Assembly: GCA_030704615.1 (NCBI GenBank)
Contig: CM060732.1
Span: 68,801,053-68,865,052 of the forward strand
Length of the DNA: 64,000 bases
Direction: 5' to 3'
Source of the DNA: Takakia lepidozioides
Taxonomy: Eukaryota; Streptophyta; Takakiopsida; Takakiales; Takakiaceae
Shown one piece after another: positions 56,521 to 64,000 of this stretch. A program made the translations under genes and the position numbers. The notes beneath the pieces were generated by a model. The model was not told the DNA's origin. It did not search any database and saw only the letters and a list, made by a program, of their open reading frames with translations. The number at the start of each line of letters is the position of its first letter. Position 1 is the first letter of the stretch.

Positions 56521-57620
56521 AATGACTGCTAATGAAGACACCTTCTTCAATTTCACCTTGTTTTCTCCTCTTATCAGAATCGCCCCTAATTATTCATGTC
56601 TGAATTCTGCAAGTTAGCTGGTTGAGTGAAGCTTTGATAGTTTGGAGTGACTTTGACATGATTCTGCCAATGTGACAACAGGAAAGTATCAGAAACAGGT
56701 AACACAGACGAGGAGAAGTTGTGGAATGAATATTTTTCTGACCCCAGTCAATGGTGGGACAATCGAGGCAAGAAGGTGAATGTTTGTTGGATTATAGAGA
56801 GTAGCAGATGCAATTGAGCGTAGGAACTAGTGTGATAAGTTGAGTTGGGTGCTTCCTAGAACAAGTCTAGGCTGTCATCGTCAACTGCTAGCAACAAGAC
56901 AAGGTTGTATGCATGATTCGTGCGAGGCATGGATAGTTGAAGGAGCAAGGATAGAGTGTGGGTGCAGATTCACCCAAGAGGGCCAACTTCAAGCTCCAGA
57001 TTAACTATGAAGCTACAAGAAACCTGCATGGGTAGATGGTCAACTGGCAGCAACGGCACAATTGATAAAATCAGACATTGTTAATGAAGGCATCTTCTTC
57101 AGCACATTTCACCCTGTTTTTCCCTCTTATTAGAATCGGTCCAAAATTTCCATGTTGAATTATGCAAGTTAACTGGTTGAGTGAATCTAGTTTGGAGTGA
57201 CTTTGACATGATACTGCTATGTGACAACAGGAAAGTATCAAAAAACAAGTAACAGACATGAGGAGAAGCTGTGGAATGAATACTTTCTGCCCCCAGTCAA
57301 TGATGGGACAACCGAGGCAAAAAGGTGAATGCCTACTACATTTGAGAGAGTAGCAGACGCAATTGAGCATAGGAACTAGTGTGATAAGCTGAGTTGGGTG
57401 TTTCCTAGAACAAATGTAGGTTGTTATTGTCAGCTACTAGCAGCAAGGCAAGGATGAATGCATTATTTGTGCAGGGGCATGGATAGCTGAAGGAGCAGGG
57501 ATAGAGTGTGGTCCAGATTCATCCTAGAGGGCCAAATTTCAAGCAAAAGATTTACCTATGATTCCCTGTGGATCAATAACTACAATAAACCTCCATGGGT
57601 AGATGGTCTGTTCCGTGGAA
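56521..57620 (+). pseudogene. Two tandem PPR 5' regions with PDF-motif exons
   Basis: Two copies of the same ~500-bp block start near 56521 and 57065. The first holds DEEKLWNEYFSDPSQWWDNR then GKK followed by GTGAAT, a plausible donor (56708-56779), intact. The second, at about 57250-57330, lost one base after NEYF and runs out of frame. A downstream piece at 57510-57595 gives PNFKQKIY...DSLWINNYNKPPWVDG, the second half of the PDF motif. No PPR repeats follow before 57.7 kb. Confidence 0.65.
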
Positions 57621-57689
57621 CTCACTGAAGTCTTGCATTATGAGGATCAGAACTGCTTGACTTGCACGAGGCCTTGACCCTTAGGCAAT

Positions 57690-57840
57690 CCCCAGAGCAG
57701 CAGTAGCTTTTGGGCTGCTTTTTTACTTTGTGTTTTTCATTTTGTCCCATAAGCTCTTTGAGCTTTCCGCAGATGTAATAAAGTACCATTTTGTTTCATT
57801 TCATTCATTTTCATTTCATTTTGTTTCATGGCATGTCTTT
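57690..57840 (+). mobile_element. Probable LINE 3' tail with TTTCATT repeats
   Basis: GGGCTGCTTTTTTACTTTGT leads to 'AGATGTAATAAAGTACCATT' and then a run of TTTCATT units (57790-57828), a common layout of plant LINE 3' ends. Confidence 0.4.
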
Positions 57841-59186
57841 CATCGTTTGTGCATTTCTAATGCATGATTAGTTCTCTTGTATGGCATTACTAGTCGATTC
57901 GCTACAAACACCAAAACTCCAAAGCATGAATCACTATGAATGATTGTTCAAGTAATTTCGAGCACTTCATGTAAAGTAGTAAAGCAGTGGTTGCGCCAAC
58001 TTCCGCAGTCGCAATTGCCACTGGGCATGTAGCACTGCAAGTTATGTGGTCTACTACTACGTGGCGCCCCGGGCCCGTGGCCACGTGGCAGCAGTGGTGC
58101 TCGTCGTGGCGCCGCCACGTCGGCATCCACATCGTCGTCCACGTCCGCGTCCATGTGTCACCGCGCTTCAGTGAGTCGGTCCACTCATCCGGAGGGAAAA
58201 GTCAAAGTCAGCCCAAAAGGTCAGACACACGGGCGGCCCGCCTGGTTACGCCACGTGGTTCTTCAGCATTAATCGCATTAATCGCTGAGAAGTTGTTCGC
58301 GCGTCTGCGTCCTTTACCACTCCAATCATTGGATGTCCAACCCAACTACCACGTCTGTTGTAACTTCCAGTAGATCCCAGTTTTTTGACTTTTACGACTC
58401 AAAATGAGTCGTTACCCCAGTGGTAAATGACACGAATGCTTCTAGTGAATCTACATCATAAAATACAATATACTCAATGTTGTCTTCTAGATAACTATCT
58501 GCAAAGTGGGGCCTAACTAAAGTACCAAGGCCAAACAAGCTTTTGTGGTGGAACCAATTAGAGCAGCGGAGGATGGTGAGAGGATGGGCCAACAATCACG
58601 GCCAGGAGGTGTGGGCGATGCAAGAGTAGATTGGAGCAAAAATAAGCAAGGCTAGAGTAGGGCACGAGTGAGTTGGAGAGATGGTTGGGATTTAAGCTCA
58701 TGGATAATGATTACCCGCTACCGGACATATTACCCCTTGAGTTCCACTAGCTCCGAAGCAAATATATCAATACCGTAATTCACTATTCCAGTTGGACATA
58801 AAGTAAGGATAATTAATATATAATTATCTTCTATATATATATATGATGCCATCCGGAGCTAGCGTGAATAAGAGCATCTTCCCCTTGCTTGGATACTACA
58901 CCTTTCCAGCAATGGGCTCTATCAACATCAGTTACGTAGTGGCAAATTGGTTACTTTCAATTTTTCGTTTGTTCAAGAATTAAAGATGTTTGCGATGTGA
59001 TAGTTGTGAAGTGCATGATCCGTAGAATAAAAGATGGTTTGAGGTTATCTCTTAAGATTTGAATGTTGTGGCTATGTCATCAATGGTGTTTTTTTTACGG
59101 GTATACCTACCTTTTTTGTAACAATTTTTATTTTTTTTATTTTTTTTGGTCTTTCGCTGTGACAGACAAGTTTGAGAAAATGCCTT
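57841..59186. other. No gene; CACGTGGC cluster
   Basis: 58060-58150 is GC-rich with repeated CCACGTGGC, CCACGTC and CGTGGCGCC words that form inverted repeats (CGTGGCGCC...GGCGCCGCCACG). G-box/ABRE-like sites could be regulatory, but no gene start is nearby. An AT palindrome (AAGGATAATTAATATATAAT) lies at 58804-58829. Confidence 0.45.
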
Positions 59187-59800
59187 TCACCACCTTTTCA
59201 CATGATAGGTTAACAAATTTTTGACCTTAATATGAAAATAAAAATTAGAAATGATAGAGGAGTGTGAACTCCTTACAATTAGTCCAAAGTAAGAACCCTG
59301 GGATCTCATGTTGCGCCACACTTCGAACATTGCTCTCCAATCCATATTCTCCAACCTAATCCCGCATAATGACATTAGCATCAAAGCGTCCAAAGTATCC
59401 AATTTCAAGCAAGATTGCAAATGGCTTTTAATAACATTTTGTTTTTAGAAACCCCTCTCACAAATTGTAGTACTTGTAGGAATCATAAGTGTCTTTTGCC
59501 AAAGACGCATGAGGTGTGGCCAGTTAGTATGGTGCCTACACACAATCGCCACGCCTCAAACAAGGTTTTGTTTTTCACATTCATGCCTGAAGGTTTCCAC
59601 AAACTTGAGCAGTTACTTAGACATGTTTGCATCACTTTCAGTCTTTGTTAATCCGTATTTCAAGATCAACCTTTCCCACCATTGCTTGGACATATTGATA
59701 CGAGCCTCTTCATCGCTTGGATTATACTTGGGACTGAAGAGCTTTTGATGCATTAAAAATTGGAAGGTCAAGAAATCTCTCATTGAGGATATCAACAATC
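59187..59800 (-). pseudogene. hAT transposase C-terminal fragment
   Basis: Minus strand: STTICERGF then a stop, KQNVIKSHLQSCLKLDTLDA and LMLMSLCGIRLENMDW. This matches the hAT dimerisation region (..CERGFS..N.IK..LR..L....LDAL..I...G), of the ZNF862/ZMYM-like kind. The residue after ERGF, normally Ser, is a stop (TAA). An upstream piece (59798-59613: PSDEEARINMSKQWWERLIL) may belong to it. Confidence 0.65.
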
Positions 59801-61540
59801 GCTTAGGATTCAGTAACCTTCATATATAATGCAATGATTATTTTTGTAAAGAGGATCTTGGAAAAACAATATTAAAGTAGTAAATGCAAGGAATCAGAGA
59901 GAGGAGGTACAAATATAAAGAATCAAAGCGAGGACGTTACATTGTACCGGCATACCCACTATTGACAAGCAGGTCTCACTTGCTCATCATCATGTATCAG
60001 CGTTGAAGTCCACCAAGTTTGCATGCTCATGGTAAAAGCCATAGGGGCATTGTGTGGTCGGTGGCTTATCTTGGAATATGCTTGTATTGATGAGGTTGAA
60101 CCATCTGGATTTAAGTTGCAACATAAGATATTTTTGAAGTTGTCAAATTCCTTAGTTATGTCAGGTTATATTGAGTCTATGAATTAAATTATGTTTACAG
60201 TAGATGAGAAGATGCAGCGGCCATGTGCCTACTTAAGAGGGTTGGGCGTAACATAATGTGCAATGTCTGTCAGGGTATAATAAAGGGCATAACATCTTAC
60301 GTATGTGGTTATCCGTACACACAGTCCATATTAGTGCAATTGTAGTATTTGATTAATTTGCGCATCAGTTATCACGCGTGATATCTAAAATTGATTGGAT
60401 ATCACATGCAACAAATGTGGGGATGAGACCCACTTAACTTAAATATGTAAGAATTTGTGTCCATGAGTGATATATCTAGATTTGCTCCATAGTTGCATGC
60501 AATGTATGTAAGTAAGTCACATATGGGAACTATATCTTAGAATCTAGCTTCGGTTGACGATAACCAGAACATGTATGAGTGTGTTAAATAGATCAAGGGT
60601 CATTTGTGGGGTTGGTCGTTGTAGATTGCAGCTGGTCTGCTATTTCATTACCCGCACTACAGAGAGCGCGAAACGCGGAGCTACATTGCACCTTCTTTTT
60701 CTTCCAAAGACTCTCGGTATTCTTATGTCCATGCTGTAATATTTTTTAGGTGTTACATTAGAGCATGAGACACAAGCTCCATCGACAAGGAAGGGCCTGC
60801 ACGTTTTTTGTTTATTGGAAATCCTGGAATTTGGGTTGCTTTTGTCGTGCACGTGAGCTGACATTTGATGACTTAACGCTATTAAAATTATAGTTTCAAC
60901 AAATTACGACATAGGCATGTTTTAATTTGGCAATGAAATAGTTTTGAGATGTTCAGGGAAGATGTAGAATATTTCCTTGTGCTCACCCGCACAACTCCAT
61001 AGTACTAACACACATTAACTGATTGACCCGCCACCTTTTCATAGGTGGATTGGCTTGGATGACATCCAACATACACCTATGTTGCTTAATTGAACCTAAA
61101 TCGAAGTCTTTTCACAAATAGATACATTAAAGGGGTTGATGAAGATCACTTCATTGCGAACCCTCAATCGCATAATCCCGCCTCATCTGTTTCTTTCGCT
61201 ACCTACTCCATTTACGCCTACCTACTCGATATTATGCACCCCCTACTCGATATTACAGTCTGTGTGCAAGAGATATCGCCATGTTTTAGGAATGAAAGGC
61301 CAGATCAACTCGCCCTTTAACGCCCTGCAATGATACCTATAAGGGGTCATTCCGTCTCCTATCAGGCCTCCCTGCTGCTTGCAAGGCGGAATGATCACTC
61401 TCGTTCCAGAGTACAGAACCCCTTATTGATCCAATATCACACCTTGACCACACCACCTTTGCCACAGTTGGTGGACACCAAGTTGCAGCACATACCACCT
61501 TGGAAGTGGTTGTGGGTTCAATCCACCGATTGATGTTACA
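59801..61540. other. No gene recognised
   Basis: AT-rich with short frames only; no RNA gene seen. Confidence 0.5.
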
Positions 61541-62292
61541 AAGGTGTCCACAAGTGTTGGACTGGTATAAAGGTCCAACTAGATATCAATACTGATATCA
61601 ACCCGGGTAGGTAAGACCATAGCCGGTTGGTAGGTAGGGTGGCCAATAGCCTGGGCAATACCATATTAGGGGCCATACATACCTTGCTCCATACTACGGT
61701 GTATACCATACAGGTCTGGTATTGCGATGGATGAGATTGTTGTTGATACCAGTATTGTTGCGATATGAGCCTCCAAACGGCAGAGTAGGTTTTTGTGTGG
61801 AGCTAGGGCAAGGGACTTCATGGGCGGCTGGGTACTGCCAGGGGCAATACATACCTCGACATTTTGAGTCATGCGGTAGTCCATTATATGAGCATAGCAT
61901 TTTATGGCATATTTTTTATACTCAATGTGGAATATGTGTGAGCTCAATTCTGATTTTGTATGTGTGCATTGTGTTGTAATTGTGATCCAGTATGAAGGTC
62001 AATTTTTTTTTTCAGGTTCTTGAATATTCTCTTGAATATATTGACTATTCCATATACCTATCCGGGCAATATCCATATTCTCTTCATATGAGATGGAAAA
62101 AAACAAATATTGATACCCTACTGCTATACATCCACAAATTTACAGTATTGATACCCCTCCTATACCCTACCCGGCCCCTTCCCCAATACTAGGACCATAC
62201 CAGTCTTGGGAAATATGAGCCCTTATGGTACCTAGGACCAGTCTGGTATATTCATATTTTTGTGATACCAGTCCAACACTGGTGTCCACCTT
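61541..62292. mobile_element. 752-bp element with 28-bp inverted ends
   Basis: Left end AAGGTGTCCACAAGTGTTGG then ACTGGTAT (61541-61568). The right end, in reverse complement, is AAGGTGGACACCAGTGTTGG then ACTGGTAT (62292-62265). The interior is full of 'ggtatt', 'gatacc' and 'accagt' words, so it can fold back on itself. No transposase. No obvious target duplication. Confidence 0.75.
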
Positions 62293-62597
62293 CCTACCAA
62301 AAGTCAGTAGCCCTTCCGAGTCTAGAGACACCATAATTTGGGCATAATTTAGGCTTCCTTTGCGAGGCGTCATATGTTGTATCATATTATGCCACAGTCG
62401 GGCAGCAGGAAAGGACCATCTTGAGACGTTTTTTCTTAAGAAATATTAATTATGAGAAAAAAGGGGATGGAGGCCCTAGAGTTGCATTGAAAGAGAGAGA
62501 AAATTTAAGATCCAAATATTATTATAAAATTAATTGAACCAAATTTTAAACTTTGGGCCATCTCATCATTCCACATGATGACGCCTATCCTACCTGC

Positions 62598-62790
62598 GGC
62601 TGGTAGCTCAGTTGGATAATTGCATTGTGTGTCACTCTGGTGGTTCATGGTTCAAATCCTGCTACTCTGTCTAGTGGGTATGATTTGTTTCGTGACCGGT
62701 TGGTCTGGGGGTGACATTTCCCTCTTGTGTGCCCAATGGCTTATCTGAAAGGGGGTTAATCTTCCCCTCCGTAAAGATTCACCGGGCCAT
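62598..62790 (+). mobile_element. tRNA-derived SINE, plus-strand copy
   Basis: A tRNA-like head (box A TAGCTCAGTTGG, 62603-62614; box B GGTTCAAATCC, 62649-62659) is followed by a body GTTTCGTGACCGGTTGGTCT, GGGGGTGACATTTCCC and CAATGGCTTATCTGAAAGGG. The body is shared with the inverted copy at 46495-46625. The acceptor arms do not pair well, so this is a SINE, not a working tRNA gene. Confidence 0.7.
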
Positions 62791-62819
62791 ATTTCTTAGT
62801 GTATAAATATGTTCCTTAG

Positions 62820-62931
62820 TTACCTGAATGCGCCACCAGTGCGTGAGGTGGCAATATGGCGCGGTGTATTGCACATAGCACATTATACCGGTATAATGCA
62901 CCGCCCTCATCTTTGGGGTTTTAAATCTTTT
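62820..62931. other. Short hairpins
   Basis: CCACCAGTGCGTGAGGTGG and the palindrome ATTATACCGGTATAAT (62881-62897) within an imperfect GCGGTGTATTG...ATAATGCACCGC stem. Confidence 0.5.
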
Positions 62932-62958
62932 CTTTCCGTGCTAGATTTCTCTTAGCAG

Positions 62959-63195
62959 GTCTTTTCCAAGCAAGTCAAATTGAAAAATGCTGCTGATTAT
63001 AGTCTTTCAAGAAACGATGCAAAGTTTACTGAAATTGTTCAAACGGCTTCTGCTGCTGACATAAATTCGCAGCAATGTGCCCACCTTCTACGTATCTACA
63101 TTTGTAATGTGCCGTACACAAACCCTAATCACTCATTTTCATTTGTAGGCTCCTTCTGGACAAGTGCAGCACATAGCAGTTTGGCTGCTTGAATA
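62959..63195 (+). CDS. Possible terminal exons of an unknown gene
   Basis: From a 'ttagcag' acceptor-like site, an open stretch reads LKNAADYSLSRNDAKFTEIV then QTASAADINSQQCAHLLR. After a gap containing 'catttgtag' comes APSGQVQHIAVWLLE-stop (63149-63194). The composition looks protein-like, but I recognise no family and no upstream exons. Confidence 0.25.
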
Positions 63196-63541
63196 GCATC
63201 ACCTGTCACATTTAGTGTAATAATGTTTGCAGTTTTGCATATTGTTAAAATTATGCCCAGCCTACATACGAACTGTATCTGAATTGTAGCAGGAAAATGA
63301 TGCAACATCGAAGTATCACGTTGCACCAACTCATGTTCAGCTTGCACAAACAATTCATCTGGCATGTCGAACAAATTTGTTCCCCTTAGTCGGAAGGGAT
63401 TTTCCTACAGTCTCCAACGCACTGGGATGAACCGCCGCATTAGGGTGAACAATGACAAGATTATTAGGAATAGAACCTAAAATCTGCCGAGGTGCAGGAG
63501 ACTCCATCTCCAAAACAGAACCATGTTGGACCTTAAGGGGA

Positions 63542-63619
63542 ATGCTTGCGCGTGAGCCTGGCCGCCTGGCTAGGCTCACGCCGCGTCAGCAAGCATCCAT
63601 GTGTGCATGCCCTAATTCC

Positions 63620-63661
<42 letters not shown>
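63542..63661. repeat. GCGTGAGCCT hairpin followed by C38 tract
   Basis: ATGCTTGC...GCAAGCAT ends (63542-63549, 63589-63596) with inner GCGTGAGCCTGGCC / GGCTAGGCTCACGC. 63624-63661 is an unbroken run of 38 C. Confidence 0.85.
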
Positions 63662-64000
63662 TATTATCGCGGATCGGTTGTCGCCTATGTCCTTATTTTT
63701 TGAACCCTCTTCATCGTCCCCACAGTAATATTCTTTCCGGCCGAGAACAATGGTAGGTTTGTGGATGGCTTAGGATTGAGGACATGATTTTGGAATGAGG
63801 AGATCGCCCGCTAGAGAATTGAATATTAACAGCAAAGCCTTTTTTTGCAAAGTAGTTCATTCATTCCAACCCACAAACATTTTCCAATGCCGGAATCTCA
63901 AGACCTACCCCAGGCAATCCCTAACTGTACTTATGGGAACGCGCGAGGAACTTCAAAAACAGTTTGGGGATGGAAGCAACACCAAAACACAATTTATTAA
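63662..64000. other. No gene recognised
   Basis: Window edge; nothing recognisable. Confidence 0.5.

Noticed and set aside
58060-58150. Strong promoter (G-box cluster)
   Set aside because: CACGTGGC words are part of a local inverted repeat and no gene start follows within 1 kb.
62598-62675. Functional tRNA gene
   Set aside because: Boxes A and B are present, but the acceptor and anticodon arms do not pair, and the downstream body is shared with another repeat copy.
63546-63728. Poly-proline protein frame
   Set aside because: The prolines come only from the C38 homopolymer; no coding support.

Overview
This is nuclear DNA of a land plant. It holds a squalene synthase gene split into at least 12 exons, an E-class PLS pentatricopeptide (PPR) gene, a B3-domain gene, and several decayed PPR-DYW genes. 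The rest is a dense mix of plant-type mobile elements. The species cannot be fixed from the sequence. The PPR/DYW decay, long introns and repeat load would fit a non-seed plant (lycophyte, fern or bryophyte), but that is inference.

Layout. 1-4013: a broken Ty3/gypsy retrotransposon on the minus strand (RNase H, reverse transcriptase, protease and gag in reverse order) with its LTR. A second LTR lies in inverted orientation at 4778-5460. 6000-10220: a decayed MULE-type transposase with a SWIM motif, interleaved with short 'GGACT' minisatellites and a 66-bp tandem repeat. 10347-14520: a second degraded LTR element (LTR, tRNA-Met primer site, gag, protease-like piece) with an internal array of exon/intron-like units, then an F-box remnant and a LINE tail. 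15498-17848: the intact PPR gene (minus). 19178-29440: squalene synthase (plus). Its first intron carries a LINE with an open reverse transcriptase frame. 31325-33531: B3-domain gene (minus).

33.5-64 kb is repeat-rich and mostly broken. It holds a 792-bp element with piggyBac-like ends and TTAA duplications, a Crypton-like tyrosine recombinase remnant, a 42-bp palindromic tandem array, MULE, gypsy, LINE and hAT fragments, a probable tRNA-derived SINE in two orientations, two related ~115-bp hairpins, a 752-bp inverted-terminal-repeat element, and PPR pseudogenes at 41.4-44.4 and 52.9-57.6 kb.

The three live-looking genes act independently: squalene synthase commits farnesyl diphosphate to sterols and triterpenes on the ER, the PPR protein is probably an organelle RNA-binding factor, and the B3 protein is probably a nuclear DNA-binding protein. 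The PPR and squalene synthase genes are divergent across about 1.3 kb. The PPR gene and its pseudogenes share an N-terminal motif resembling the PDF motif of organellar ssDNA-binding (OSB) proteins. That motif and the plant Crypton/piggyBac-like remnants are the most interesting observations.
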